A stretch of DNA of 64,000 nt from Pontibacter cellulosilyticus (GCF_014306105.1 NZ_JACRVF010000004.1:452757-516756); one strand, 5' to 3'. Positions 6,221 to 15,670 are shown, counted from the stretch's first letter. Notes: generated by a model from the sequence alone, not told the origin. Made by a program: numbers and translations.

Positions 6221-7990
6221 TTGGAAGACAAACCCAAAAATACCGGTAAAGTATTCGACTCAGACGTGCTGAAGCGGCTGTTCACGTTCGTGAAGCCCTA
6301 CATCGGCATCTTCTACTTTATCGTTTTCCTGACTTTTGCCTCGGCTATACTTGCTGCGGTGCGCCCTTTCCTGATACAGTACACTGTAGACAATGAAATT
6401 CTGCAGAACGATTGGGAAGGCCTGAACAAGATGTTCGTGATACTGGGCGTGCTGCTGGTAGTGCATGCTATTGTACAGTACCTGCATACCTATTTTGCCG
6501 GCTGGCTAGGGCAGCACGTGGTGCGCGATATCCGCATCAAACTCTACCGGCATATCCTGGAGCTGCGCCTCAAGTTTTTCGACAGAACCCCGATAGGTAC
6601 CTTAGTTACCCGAAATGTATCGGATGTAGAAACGCTGTCGGATGTGTTTAGTGAGGGTTTAGCGGCTATGATCGGCGATATTCTGCAACTGGTATTTATT
6701 GTAGGCTTCATGTTCTACATCGATTGGGAGTTAACGCTGGTAAGCCTTTCCACATTCCCACTCATGCTCATCAGTACCTACATCTTCAAAGAAAAGATAA
6801 AAGATACGTTCCAGGAAGTACGCACGGCTGTAGCCAGGTTAAACTCGTTTGTGCAGGAACATATTACAGGTATGAGCATCGTGCAGATCTTCAACAACGA
6901 AGAGCGCGAGATGGATAAGTTCAAAGAGATCAACAAAGAGCATACCCGCGCCAACATCCGCTCCGTTTTATATTATTCGGTATACTTTCCGGTAGCAGAG
7001 ATAATTGGTGCGGCAGGTCTGGGCCTTTTGGTGTGGTATGGTGCGCATGGTGTGATCGAGGATGAGACTTCGCTGGGTACACTGATGGCCTTTATACTTT
7101 ACATTCAGATGTTCTTCCGACCGATACGCATGATCGCGGACCGCTTTAATACACTGCAACTAGGAGTAGTAAGTACAGAGCGTTTGATGAAGCTGCTGGA
7201 CAGCAAAGAAATGATCGCCGACAATGGTAGCTATGCTCCGGAGAAGATAAAAGGCAATGTAAAGTTCGAAAACGTGTGGTTTGCCTACAACGAAGAGGAG
7301 TGGGTGCTGCGCGATATATCGTTTGATGTAAAAGCGGGAGAAACTGTAGCCTTTGTAGGAGCGACAGGTGCCGGTAAGACATCCGTTATCAACCTGCTCA
7401 ACCGCTTTTATGAGATAAACAAAGGACATATTATCATCGATGGGCACGACCTGCAGGAGTATGACCTGAGCGTGCTGCGCCACCACATCGGGGTAGTTTT
7501 GCAAGATGTGTTTTTGTTCTCGGGTACCATTGCCGACAATATTAGCCTGGGCAACAAAGCTATTACAGAAGAGCAGATGTGGCATGCTGCTGACCTGGTG
7601 GGAGCACGTAAATTTATTGAGCGTTTGCCGGGAGGACTGCACTATAAAGTGATGGAACGAGGTGCCACGTTATCGGTGGGGCAACGACAGCTTATTTCCT
7701 TTGTGCGTGCCATGGTATACAACCCGGAGATCATCATTCTGGATGAAGCCACCTCTAGCGTAGACTCCGAAACTGAAGAACTGATACAGTACGCGATAGA
7801 CCAGTTGATGCAGGGCCGTACTTCTATTGTAATTGCGCATCGCTTATCAACCATTCAAAAAGCTGATAAGATTATTGTGCTGGACAGGGGAGAACTGAAG
7901 GAGATGGGCAACCATGAAGAGCTGTTGAAGCATAACGGATACTATGCACAGCTTCACCAAATGCAGTACAAGAACATGATCGATTTATGA
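6221..7990 (+). CDS. ABC exporter half-transporter, catalytic-site (TM288/BmrD-like) subunit
   Basis: The 589-residue protein has six transmembrane helices (about 25-320) and then an ATP-binding domain. Walker A is GATGAGKTS (about 381-389), Q-loop VVLQDVFLFSG, and Walker B IIILDEATSSVD with the catalytic Glu (about 505-516). The H-loop is VIAHRLST. The signature loop is LSVGQ (about 484) rather than LSGGQ. In heterodimeric exporters such as TM287/288 this altered signature marks the subunit that carries the intact catalytic Glu. The other half-transporter, at 11161-12945, shows the complementary defect. The substrate is unknown: lipid, drug or peptide export are all possible. The start is TTG at 6221. 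The gene overlaps the next one by 4 nt. Confidence 0.9.
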   Translation: MEDKPKNTGKVFDSDVLKRLFTFVKPYIGIFYFIVFLTFASAILAAVRPFLIQYTVDNEILQNDWEGLNKMFVILGVLLVVHAIVQYLHTYFAGWLGQHVVRDIRIKLYRHILELRLKFFDRTPIGTLVTRNVSDVETLSDVFSEGLAAMIGDILQLVFIVGFMFYIDWELTLVSLSTFPLMLISTYIFKEKIKDTFQEVRTAVARLNSFVQEHITGMSIVQIFNNEEREMDKFKEINKEHTRANIRSVLYYSVYFPVAEIIGAAGLGLLVWYGAHGVIEDETSLGTLMAFILYIQMFFRPIRMIADRFNTLQLGVVSTERLMKLLDSKEMIADNGSYAPEKIKGNVKFENVWFAYNEEEWVLRDISFDVKAGETVAFVGATGAGKTSVINLLNRFYEINKGHIIIDGHDLQEYDLSVLRHHIGVVLQDVFLFSGTIADNISLGNKAITEEQMWHAADLVGARKFIERLPGGLHYKVMERGATLSVGQRQLISFVRAMVYNPEIIILDEATSSVDSETEELIQYAIDQLMQGRTSIVIAHRLSTIQKADKIIVLDRGELKEMGNHEELLKHNGYYAQLHQMQYKNMIDL

Positions 7991-8505
7991 AAAAACTCTT
8001 CTACATTTTAGCAGCCTTCGGCGTTGTGCTGCTGGTACTTTATACTTTCTTAGGCGGTTTTACAGCACCGGAGGTAAAGATGGCTACCTCTGAAACGATG
8101 TACGTGGCAGGCCAGGCCTATACGGGTTCAGTAGAAGATGAGCAAATGAGCAAGCTGTTTATGCGGGCAGCGGAGGTAGTTGATAAAAAGGAATTGGAAG
8201 GAACATTGGGCAATATCTACTACAACGACCCAGACAAAAGCGGCGACAGCATCAGGGCATTTATTGGTGTGATTGTTCCGAATGCTGATGTTAAACTGCC
8301 GGAAGGTTATGAACTGCGCACGGTGGCAGGGGGCAAAAAAGTGGTGCGTGCCGAAGCAGAGGGCAATATGGCGCTGCTACCAAGAAAGCTATATAAAGCT
8401 ATTTATGATTACGCCGAAGAAGAGAACTTGAAACTGGAGGATTTCTATGTAGAGTGGTTTCCGGCGCAGGACAGAGGCGTAGTAGAGGTGCCGGTAAAGC
8501 AGTAG
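7987..8505 (+). CDS. Membrane-anchored GyrI-like (TEX264/SOUL-type) domain protein
   Basis: The 172-residue protein has one N-terminal membrane segment (residues 4-25), then a soluble domain. That domain has the GyrI-like ligand-binding layout: a strand with ETMYVAGQAYTG, a helix DEQMSKLFMRAAEVVDK, IYYNDP, IRAFIGVIVP, and a C-terminal EDFYVEWFPAQD. Such domains bind small hydrophobic or cationic compounds. The start overlaps the ABC exporter stop (ATGA), so the two are translationally coupled, and the protein may help the exporter handle its substrate. That role is an inference. Confidence 0.65.
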   Translation: MKKLFYILAAFGVVLLVLYTFLGGFTAPEVKMATSETMYVAGQAYTGSVEDEQMSKLFMRAAEVVDKKELEGTLGNIYYNDPDKSGDSIRAFIGVIVPNADVKLPEGYELRTVAGGKKVVRAEAEGNMALLPRKLYKAIYDYAEEENLKLEDFYVEWFPAQDRGVVEVPVKQ

Positions 8506-8517
8506 CCTCTTTTATAC

Positions 8518-8547
8518 TTGCAAGTATAAATTTATGCTTTAACTTTG
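8518..8547 (+). promoter_or_regulatory. Bacteroidota-type promoter for the TetR/lipoprotein pair
   Basis: TTG (8518-8520), exactly 19 nt, then TAACTTTG (8540-8547): a full match to TTG-N19-TAnnTTTG. It is 52 nt upstream of the regulator start. The spacer contains AAGTATA, and TATACTT immediately precedes the -33 box. Confidence 0.75.
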
Positions 8548-8599
8548 GTTGCGGGGCAATCATCTACCTAACCAGCTCCCGATACTTTAGCAAACAACT

Positions 8600-9211
8600 T
8601 TGGGCAAGAAAGCAGAGGCGAAAAAAGAACTGATTCTGGACGCGGCAAAATCAGTGTTTGGCAGGCTGGGCTATAGCAAAGCCACACTTGATGATATCGC
8701 GCATGCCATTGGCCTAAAGAAGCCCACACTATACTATTACTACAAAAGCAAAGAAGTACTGTTTATAGAGGCCTTCTCGCAGGAGTGGAAAGAAAGCCTG
8801 TCTAACCTGAAGCGCATTGCAGAGGAAGAGCGAAACCCTCATGAGCGACTGTTGCTATACATCAGATCCTCGCTGCGGTACTACCAGAAAATCGTAACAC
8901 AGCATACCATATCCATTAAAGTACTGATAGAGACGCGCATGCTATTCCAGGAGCTCTTCCGGGAGTCGCGGGCAAAGGAGGCAAATTACTATGCTACGGT
9001 AGTGAAGGAAGGTGTTGCCAATGATACCTTTATACCTTGCGAGGCCGAGCGCGTGGGCTACTCTATTATGGTAGTAAAAGACCTGATCCAGTTCGAGGAG
9101 TTTCAGCGTGCAGAGTTCCACCAGCAGGACTACATCGATTTTGAGAAGATAGAGCGCGATGTGCTGTTTACAGTAAATCTTATACTTAACGGTATTGCCA
9201 TTAAAGCTTAA
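8600..9211 (+). CDS. TetR/AcrR family transcriptional regulator
   Basis: The 203-residue protein has the TetR N-terminal helix-turn-helix at about 8-55: KELILDAAKSVFGRLGYSKA, then TLDDIAHAIGLKKPTLYYYYKSKE. The C-terminal part is helical and unassigned, as usual for the ligand-binding and dimer domain. The start is TTG at 8600 and no closer ATG precedes the HTH. It probably represses a nearby transporter or envelope gene; the lipoprotein gene 19 nt downstream is the obvious co-transcribed partner. The effector is unknown. Confidence 0.85.
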   Translation: MGKKAEAKKELILDAAKSVFGRLGYSKATLDDIAHAIGLKKPTLYYYYKSKEVLFIEAFSQEWKESLSNLKRIAEEERNPHERLLLYIRSSLRYYQKIVTQHTISIKVLIETRMLFQELFRESRAKEANYYATVVKEGVANDTFIPCEAERVGYSIMVVKDLIQFEEFQRAEFHQQDYIDFEKIERDVLFTVNLILNGIAIKA

Positions 9212-9230
9212 GCAAAGTTCATTAATTCAC

Positions 9231-10364
9231 ATGAAATCACTTTTACACCTAACGGGGCTGCTGTTCAGTCTCTTAATTATGTCTGGCTGTGGGGCAAGCT
9301 ATCCATCTTCTGTCGCGCCAGGCATTTACAGCACAACTACTGGTCTTGGTTTTAGCCAGGAGAGATTTTATCCGGAGATAAACAGCAATAGCTTTCCGGA
9401 AGACCAGATTATAAACAAGAAAAGTGTAAAGGTTGTTGAGGCGCAACAACTTACGAAAGAGAAAAAGGAGGAGTTGAGGACAGCGCAAGCAGCTGCTATG
9501 CAACAAATACTGGTTGATACTGCAGATTTGGTATCGGTAAACTATGCACCAGGAGGAGTTTATATACACCCGCTGCAACTGTACGCAGACGAAACCGAAG
9601 TGGCAAATATACATTGGCAGGAGTACCTGACCTACCTTAATCAGGATTCTACGGTGGCGTTTTATCAAAGCCAGCAGCCAGATACTACAGTGATACAGCT
9701 AAACAAAACAGATTACTACAGAACTGCAGCAGGTCAAGTAGTCTCAGCTTATCAGTACCATCCGGAGTACCAGTTTTACCCTGTTGTAGGTATAAGCTAT
9801 GAGCAGGCGGCTGATTACTGCAAGTGGCGCTCTAATGTAGTAACAGAATTGGTTAAAAGCGATCCAAATAATAAAGAGAAAGTGCAGGTGATATACAGGC
9901 TGCCAACTGAAAAGGAGTGGGAGATAATTGCTGCCGCAGGCTATGATAAAAACACCTATCCGTACAGCTCTGCCACAGGCGCAATCAGAAAGTATAAACT
10001 AAATCCGGTGGCAGCAGATTTTCTGTCTCGAAAAATAACTGCGCAGGTTCCTGCAGAGCAAGTAAAAAAGGACATTGTAAAAGAGGAGGTGCAGGATAAC
10101 ATGTTTAATGTTAGAAGAACCCTGCCATACTTCCTGCAGGTAAATACTCCGGATTATATCTATAGTGGCACTCCAAATGACTATGGCCTGCTGCATGTGC
10201 AAGGTAATGTGGCGGAGATGGTGGCCGAGAAAGGTATAGCCAAAGGAGGAAGCTGGAAAGATAAACTGGAAGACAGCAAAATCACAGACAGACAACTTTA
10301 TTCTTCGCCGTCAGACAAGGTGGGGTTCAGGTGTGTTTGTGAAATAAAGCCGATGGAGAAATAA
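9231..10364 (+). CDS. Lipoprotein with formylglycine-generating-enzyme (FGE-sulfatase) fold, GldJ/GldK-like
   Basis: The 377-residue protein has a lipoprotein signal (MKSLLHLTGLLFSLL, lipobox MSGC, Cys near residue 19). After a Gln/Lys/Glu-rich linker comes an FGE-sulfatase domain (about 100-375): YADETEVANIHWQEYL, YPVVGISYEQAADYCKWRS, YRLPTEKEWEIIAAAGYD, GNVAEMVAEKGIAKGGSW and VGFRCV. This fold is used by SUMF1-type enzymes. In Bacteroidota it is also used by gliding/T9SS lipoproteins GldJ and GldK, which are non-catalytic. The layout favours a GldJ/K-like structural lipoprotein, but I cannot assign which. An in-frame start at 9195 overlaps the regulator gene; ATG at 9231 gives the proper lipoprotein signal. 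Confidence 0.75.
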   Translation: MKSLLHLTGLLFSLLIMSGCGASYPSSVAPGIYSTTTGLGFSQERFYPEINSNSFPEDQIINKKSVKVVEAQQLTKEKKEELRTAQAAAMQQILVDTADLVSVNYAPGGVYIHPLQLYADETEVANIHWQEYLTYLNQDSTVAFYQSQQPDTTVIQLNKTDYYRTAAGQVVSAYQYHPEYQFYPVVGISYEQAADYCKWRSNVVTELVKSDPNNKEKVQVIYRLPTEKEWEIIAAAGYDKNTYPYSSATGAIRKYKLNPVAADFLSRKITAQVPAEQVKKDIVKEEVQDNMFNVRRTLPYFLQVNTPDYIYSGTPNDYGLLHVQGNVAEMVAEKGIAKGGSWKDKLEDSKITDRQLYSSPSDKVGFRCVCEIKPMEK

Positions 10365-10528
10365 AAAATGACTTCTTTGTGTATGGCTCTAGTTGATCTC
10401 TATCTGGCACAAGTTTTAAGCGCAACGCGACTTGTGACTCAAAATGAAGGGAGGTCTCCAGGCTTTCATGAGCTATACTTCGTAATTCGCTAAAGTCAAT
10501 GCTTCTTTCACTGCTTATACTCATAAAT

Positions 10529-10570
10529 CAAAGAGCCCCGGCTATACTTGTGTATGGTCGGGGCTCTTTG
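10529..10570. terminator. Bidirectional terminator between lipoprotein and HTH regulator genes
   Basis: CAAAGAGCCCCG (10529-10540) pairs perfectly with CGGGGCTCTTTG (10559-10570) around an 18-nt loop that contains TATACTT. The flanking genes converge on it. Confidence 0.8.
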
Positions 10571-10612
10571 ATATCAGTAGCTGTGCTGCTTTGATATTAT
10601 GTAAAACAACAA

Positions 10613-11023
10613 TTAATGTGTTGCTCTGTATTGATCCAGTTTGGCCTTTAATGCCTCCACATCTGGATGGTGGCCTTTGGCAACTTCAGCGGCGTCTAGC
10701 TCAATTAGCATATTCTGCATTTGCTTTAAATAAGCAGCCTTATCTTTTTTTAAACAGCCTTTCTGATGGTCGTGGCATGTCCCGTCGGCGTTCATCGGCT
10801 TAAACATACTGCCTTCGCCATATATCAGCCACTGTGGATTCAGGTCTTTAAAGTTCTTCACGATTGCCACCAAGTCATCCAGCAGATAGTTTTGGCCGGA
10901 AATAATATTGGCAAGAGTGGTTTCGTCACTACCGGTCATGGCTTTAAGTTGTTCCATTTCCAGCTCTTTAAGGTTTGTGTAGAACCTGAATCTTTTACCG
11001 ATTTGTTGTAAGTCGATGGCCAT
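10613..11023 (-). CDS. XRE-like helix-turn-helix transcriptional regulator
   Basis: The protein is 136 residues from the ATG at 11023 (a GTG two codons upstream is possible). The N-terminal half has the layout of a Cro/CI-type HTH: IGKRFRFYTNLKELEMEQLK, then GSDETTLANIISGQNYLLDD, ending in LNPQWLIYGEGSMF. This ending is typical of XRE regulators. The C-terminal part contains CHDHQKGC, with two Cys and two His that could bind metal, and a helix rich in Lys, Ala and Leu. It is monocistronic, converges with the lipoprotein gene, and has no obvious phage genes around it. The target is unknown. Confidence 0.7.
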   Translation of the reverse strand: MAIDLQQIGKRFRFYTNLKELEMEQLKAMTGSDETTLANIISGQNYLLDDLVAIVKNFKDLNPQWLIYGEGSMFKPMNADGTCHDHQKGCLKKDKAAYLKQMQNMLIELDAAEVAKGHHPDVEALKAKLDQYRATH

Positions 11024-11160
11024 AAGCACAGATTTTTAGGTGAATGTAGACTAGCTATACGTTGATATAACAGAATCTATACAAAAAAAATCCCGCAAAC
11101 TTTAAATGGCTGTAAATGCGACCTCTGTAATGGTGAACAATACCCCGCAAAAAGTCAAAC

Positions 11161-12945
11161 TTACTCCTGCTCTTCTGACTGCAGTTGGCGTTCGTACAGC
11201 ACTTTATATAGTCCGTCCTGGTTAATCAACTCTTCGTGCGTACCATGTTGTATAATCTCTCCATCCTCCAGCACTAGAATCCTGTCTGCCAGCTTAACCG
11301 ATGATACCCTGTGTGAGATGATAATAGAGGTACGGTTGGCCATAATGCGGCGCAGGCTATTAAGTATGGCATTCTCTGTTTTGGTATCTACCGCCGAAAG
11401 CGAATCATCGAGTATAAGTATACTTGGCTCACGCACCAGCGCACGGGCAATAGATACACGCTGCTTTTGCCCACCCGATAAGGTAATGCCTCGTTCGCCT
11501 AGTTTGGTCTCAAACTTCTCCGGAAAGCGCATAATGTTCTCAAATACATCCGCATCTTTTGTAGACTGCACCATTTGCTCCTCGGTTATACTTGGCAGAC
11601 CAAACCCGATGTTGTTGCTGATGGTATCGGAGAAAAGGAACACATCCTGCGGCACATAACCAATCTGGCTGCGAAGGCTTTTCAGGTTATAGTCACGCAC
11701 ATCAACTCCGTCAATTAAAATACGGCCATCTGTTACATCGTACATGCGTGGCAATAGGTTGGCAATCGTACTTTTGCCTGAGCCTGTATTGCCAATAATT
11801 GCCAGCGTTTCACCGTGCTTAATATCGAAGGAGACATTTTTCAGCGCTTGTATGTTCGTGTCAGGATAAACTAAGTTTACGTTCTCGAAGCGGATATCAC
11901 CCATGATTTCTTTGCTCACGTTTTCACGGGAAACAATATCGTTTTTGGTGTGCAGGAACTCGTTGATGCGTGCCTGCGAGGCAGCAGCGCGTTGCACCAG
12001 GCTGGCCGTCCAACCCAGCGAGGTAACCGGCCAGGTAAGCATATTCACATAAATAATAAACTCAGCAATATTACCAGTAGTTATACTTCCGTTGATCACC
12101 TCCTGTCCGCCAATGTAAACCGTAATGATCGTACTCAGACCAACCAGGAACAATACCAACGGAAAGAACAGCGAGTTCACGAAGTTCAGCTCCAGCGATT
12201 TGTCTTTGTAGGTGTTACTGGAGGTAGTAAAGTTGTTGTGGGAATCATCCTCCCGCACAAAAGACTTAAGTACCCTGATTCCTGAAAACGCCTCCTGCAC
12301 AAATGTATTTATACCCGAAAGGCTCTTTTGTATCTCGTCAGACTTACGCTCTATGATGTTGTTTACATAGTAAATGCTGATGGCAAGTATAGGCAGCGGA
12401 ATCAACGTATACATCGTCAGTTTCACGTTTACCGAAAGCATGTATGGGATCACCATCAGGAAAAGTATAATCAGGTTAATGCCATACATTATGGCAGGGC
12501 CAATGTACATGCGCACACGGCTCACATCCTCGGAGATGCGCGCCATCAGATCGCCGGTGTTGTTGCGGCGGTAAAAGCTAAGCGGCAGGCTTTGGTAGTG
12601 CTCGTAGATCTCGTTCTTCAGGTCGTTCTCGATCAGGCGGCTCATTACGATAATGGTCTGGCGCACAAAAAACAGGAAAACGCCCCGCAGCAGTGCCATC
12701 AAAAGTATAACTACACCATACACCAGAATGCTGCTGGCAAAAACATCATACACGTTTTCCTGCTGTGCAAAGCCCTCGTAGAGGCCGTGCAGGTTAATGC
12801 CTTCCTTTATCAGGTTAAAGGCATGGCGCACCACCTGTGCCGGCAGAATCTGGAAAAAGTTAGAGATGATCGTAAACACAATGCCCCACAAGAGCCTGTA
12901 TTTATACTTAAGAAGGTATTTATTTAGATAACGTAATGATTTCAC
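11161..12945 (-). CDS. ABC exporter half-transporter, degenerate-site (TM287/BmrC-like) subunit
   Basis: The 594-residue protein has six transmembrane helices (about 15-330) and an ATPase domain. Walker A is GNTGSGKST (about 385-393), the signature is canonical LSGGQKQR (about 487-494), and Walker B is ILILDDSLSAVD (about 507-518). The catalytic Glu after Walker B is replaced by Asp, as in the non-hydrolysing subunit of heterodimeric exporters. This is the exact complement of the LSVGQ/Glu subunit at 6221-7990, so the two may form one transporter although on opposite strands. It starts with GTG at 12945. Substrate unknown. Confidence 0.9.
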   Translation of the reverse strand: MKSLRYLNKYLLKYKYRLLWGIVFTIISNFFQILPAQVVRHAFNLIKEGINLHGLYEGFAQQENVYDVFASSILVYGVVILLMALLRGVFLFFVRQTIIVMSRLIENDLKNEIYEHYQSLPLSFYRRNNTGDLMARISEDVSRVRMYIGPAIMYGINLIILFLMVIPYMLSVNVKLTMYTLIPLPILAISIYYVNNIIERKSDEIQKSLSGINTFVQEAFSGIRVLKSFVREDDSHNNFTTSSNTYKDKSLELNFVNSLFFPLVLFLVGLSTIITVYIGGQEVINGSITTGNIAEFIIYVNMLTWPVTSLGWTASLVQRAAASQARINEFLHTKNDIVSRENVSKEIMGDIRFENVNLVYPDTNIQALKNVSFDIKHGETLAIIGNTGSGKSTIANLLPRMYDVTDGRILIDGVDVRDYNLKSLRSQIGYVPQDVFLFSDTISNNIGFGLPSITEEQMVQSTKDADVFENIMRFPEKFETKLGERGITLSGGQKQRVSIARALVREPSILILDDSLSAVDTKTENAILNSLRRIMANRTSIIISHRVSSVKLADRILVLEDGEIIQHGTHEELINQDGLYKVLYERQLQSEEQE

Positions 12946-12994
12946 AGTTAATTAGTAAGCTCAAGGGCTTTTACGTAGACTTACAAAGTACAAA

Positions 12995-13024
12995 TTGAAA
13001 TAATCAAAAAAAGAATTAATTTTG
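12995..13024 (+). promoter_or_regulatory. Bacteroidota-type promoter for leucine dehydrogenase
   Basis: TTG (12995-12997), exactly 19 nt, then TAATTTTG (13017-13024): a full consensus match. The start codon is 71 nt downstream, leaving a leader of about 65 nt. Confidence 0.8.
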
Positions 13025-13095
13025 CAGCGCGAAACGGGAAAGGGTAACCTGCCTCATTCACACAAAGATAGAATAACCCTTAATCAATTACATAA

Positions 13096-14193
13096 ATGGT
13101 CGAATTAAAAGAAGTAGAACTGAAAGACAAGTCAGTCTTCGGTCAGATTTCAGAATACAATCATGAGAAAGTTGTTTTCTGCCATGACCAGGAAACAGGC
13201 TTGAAAGCTATCATCGGTATCCACAACACGGTACTTGGCCCAGCTTTGGGTGGTACGCGTATGTGGTCTTATGCTTCAGAGGCAGAGGCTTTAGACGATG
13301 TGTTGCGTCTTTCTAGAGGTATGACCTACAAGGCTGCAATCTCTGGTCTTAACTTAGGTGGCGGTAAAGCTGTAATCATTGGCGATGCCAAAAAAGATAA
13401 ATCAGAGGCGCTGCTTCGCAGATTCGGCCGTTTTGTAAAGAACCTGAACGGTGCTTACATCACTGCTGAGGACGTGGGCATGACTACAAAAGACATGGAG
13501 TATATCCGTATGGAAACGGAGCACGTGTCTGGTTTGCCTGAGTCTATGGGTGGTAGCGGAGATCCTTCTCCTGTAACTGCTTACGGTACTTATATGGGTA
13601 TGAAGGCTGCTGCTAAAAAAGCTTTCGGTTCTGACTCTTTAGAAGGTAAGAAGATCTCTGTACAGGGTGTTGGCCACGTAGGTGGTTACCTGGTAGAGCT
13701 TTTAGCAAAAGAAAACGCGCAGATCTTTATCACAGACATCTACGAAGACCGTCTGCAGGAAGTATCTAGCAAGTATGGCGCTAAAGTGGTAAGCATGGAC
13801 GAGATATATGATCTTGACGTGGATATCTACTCTCCGTGTGCGCTTGGCGGTACGATCAACGACAATACATTAGACAGACTGAAGTGCCAGGTAATCGCAG
13901 GCTGCGCTAACAACCAGCTGCGCGACGAGAAAATACATGGCCCAGCTCTTGTTGAGAGAGGCATCGTTTACGCTCCTGACTTCCTGATCAACGCTGGTGG
14001 TTTGATCAACGTTTACTCTGAGCTGATCGGGTACAACCGTGAGAGCGCTTATGCACAAACTGAGCGTATTTATGGTTATACGTTGGATATCTTTGATCTT
14101 GCAGAAAGAGAAGGCATCCACAACCAGGCTGCTGCTATGAAGATGGCTGAGAAGCGCATCCAGAGCATCGGTAAAATCCGCTCTACTTACTAA
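13096..14193 (+). CDS. Leucine/branched-chain amino acid dehydrogenase
   Basis: This 365-residue Glu/Leu/Phe/Val dehydrogenase has the short leucine-dehydrogenase length. It carries the two active-site lysines, Lys79 in MTYKAA and Lys91 in LGGGKAVI, and the NAD-binding loop GVGHVGGYL. The family-specific GGTRMW, SGDPSPVTAYGTYMGMKAA and ALGGTINDNT are also visible. It deaminates Leu, Ile and Val to 2-oxoacids with NAD+. This feeds branched-chain fatty-acid primer synthesis, which is important in Bacteroidota rich in iso-fatty acids. It has a strong own promoter and terminator. It is one of three members of this superfamily in the window. Confidence 0.92.
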   Translation: MVELKEVELKDKSVFGQISEYNHEKVVFCHDQETGLKAIIGIHNTVLGPALGGTRMWSYASEAEALDDVLRLSRGMTYKAAISGLNLGGGKAVIIGDAKKDKSEALLRRFGRFVKNLNGAYITAEDVGMTTKDMEYIRMETEHVSGLPESMGGSGDPSPVTAYGTYMGMKAAAKKAFGSDSLEGKKISVQGVGHVGGYLVELLAKENAQIFITDIYEDRLQEVSSKYGAKVVSMDEIYDLDVDIYSPCALGGTINDNTLDRLKCQVIAGCANNQLRDEKIHGPALVERGIVYAPDFLINAGGLINVYSELIGYNRESAYAQTERIYGYTLDIFDLAEREGIHNQAAAMKMAEKRIQSIGKIRSTY

Positions 14194-14222
14194 GTATAAA
14201 TACACGAAGAATACTGTTAAAA

Positions 14223-14255
14223 CAAAAGTGCTGCATTAACCTGTGGCACTTTTGC
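14223..14255 (+). terminator. Terminator after leucine dehydrogenase
   Basis: CAAAAGTGC and GCACTTTTG form a 9-bp stem around a 14-nt loop, followed by CTTT. It lies 30 nt past the stop codon. Confidence 0.6.
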
Positions 14256-14413
14256 TTTACACAGCTACAGATTAAAAGGAACTATAAGCAGATGGCTTTG
14301 CATTTAAGCTTATAGTATAAAGTAAAGCTTTGCTGCATTGCAAAGTATAAGGCGCCAGCTGGTGCCGATCAAGTAAAACAACAACAACCAAATACGCTCT
14401 TTAAAATAAGAAT

Positions 14414-15586
14414 ATGCTCAACCGCAGAACACTACGAATCAAGGCGATGCAAGCCATTTATGCCTATCAGCAGGCCGAAGGTTCAGATTATCTGCTGGCG
14501 CTGGACCAGATAAGCGAGGAGTTTGCTCCGGACCTGAACTCGATGGAGGTACAGGACAAGAAGTTACTGGAAGGCAAAAAGCAGATCGCGCAGCTCCTGT
14601 TCAAGGAGTGGTACGAGACGCGCCAGTTCGAGACCGAGGAATCAGACAGAGAGATAACAGACGCGGTAAACAGAGCCATTGCTTACTACAACAACCTCAC
14701 AAAGAAAGACTACAAGTACTACGGCAACCAAATGCTAAGTGCAGTAGAGCGTATTTACGACCATTACATTGGCACACTCCAAATACTGGAAATCATCAAC
14801 AGCCTGATTGAGGAAGAAGAGGAGAAGAAGGCCAACCGTTTTACAGCTGCCACTGGCCCGGATACAAAACGCTTCCTGAACAACCGCGTGGTACAGCGTC
14901 TGCTACAGAACGAGTCATACAGGCAAGCCATCATCCGCCGAAACATTAGCTGGGGCTCCGATATAAGCGAGATACGTGCTGTTTACAAGAATGTGCTAAA
15001 GCAGGATGAAGCCTTTTTAGCATACCTGGCATTGCCTGCTCCAACCCTGGAAGAGGACTCAGAGATAGTGAAACATATTTTCAAAAACATTATCTTTAAA
15101 GAAAAAAACTTACAATCTTTGTTTGAAGAGCAGGATCTGAACTGGGTAGAAAATAAAGCCATTGTAAAGAGCCTGGTAAACAAAACCGTTAAGATTTTTA
15201 GCGAAGAGTCTGAAGAAGGTTTCGGCCTTTTAGATCTGTCTGCCAACTGGGAAGACGATAGAGCGTTTTTCGAGGAGCTATACTTCCAAACCATTCAGGA
15301 CGATGAGAAGTATGAGGCGATGATAGCGGCAAGCGTTAAAAACTGGGACGTAGAGCGTGTGGCCCTGCTCGATAAGATCATACTTAAGATGGCACTCTGC
15401 GAAATGCACATCTTCCGAAGCATTCCGGTTAAAGTTACCATCAACGAGTACATCGAAATCTCTAAGCTCTACAGTACGCCAAAAAGCAAGCAGTTTGTTA
15501 ACGGGGTGCTGGATAAGATGGCGCAGGAGCTTGCCACAAAAGGCGAAATCCGCAAGTCGGGTCGCGGCTTAATAGATAACAAGTAA
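14414..15586 (+). CDS. nusB: Transcription antitermination factor NusB, long Bacteroidota form
   Basis: The protein is 390 residues, well above the roughly 140 of E. coli NusB. The start (MLNRRTLRIKAMQAIYAYQQ) and the C-terminal NusB core (about 295-375) are recognisable: WDVERVALLDKIILKMALCE, then PVKVTINEYIEISKLYSTPK and FVNGVLDKMA. An inserted helical, Glu-rich middle region (about 90-290) accounts for the extra length. NusB with NusE binds boxA RNA in rRNA antitermination. It heads a run of co-directional genes up to coaE. Confidence 0.92.
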   Translation: MLNRRTLRIKAMQAIYAYQQAEGSDYLLALDQISEEFAPDLNSMEVQDKKLLEGKKQIAQLLFKEWYETRQFETEESDREITDAVNRAIAYYNNLTKKDYKYYGNQMLSAVERIYDHYIGTLQILEIINSLIEEEEEKKANRFTAATGPDTKRFLNNRVVQRLLQNESYRQAIIRRNISWGSDISEIRAVYKNVLKQDEAFLAYLALPAPTLEEDSEIVKHIFKNIIFKEKNLQSLFEEQDLNWVENKAIVKSLVNKTVKIFSEESEEGFGLLDLSANWEDDRAFFEELYFQTIQDDEKYEAMIAASVKNWDVERVALLDKIILKMALCEMHIFRSIPVKVTINEYIEISKLYSTPKSKQFVNGVLDKMAQELATKGEIRKSGRGLIDNK

Positions 15587-15670
15587 GCAGCAGCATTTGA
15601 GTTAGCTGGCAAACAGGAATCGCCGTAAAAGGAAAAAATTTGTACTCGTTTATATAAGAACATAAAAACT

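Noticed and set aside
10327..10524. 65-codon minus-strand ORF between the lipoprotein and HTH genes
   Set aside because: It overlaps the lipoprotein 3' end, begins right behind a bidirectional terminator, and shows no domain or signal sequence.
12328..12927. 199-codon plus-strand ORF antisense to the second ABC exporter
   Set aside because: It is fully inside a well-conserved gene on the other strand, and its composition is that of a reverse-frame shadow.
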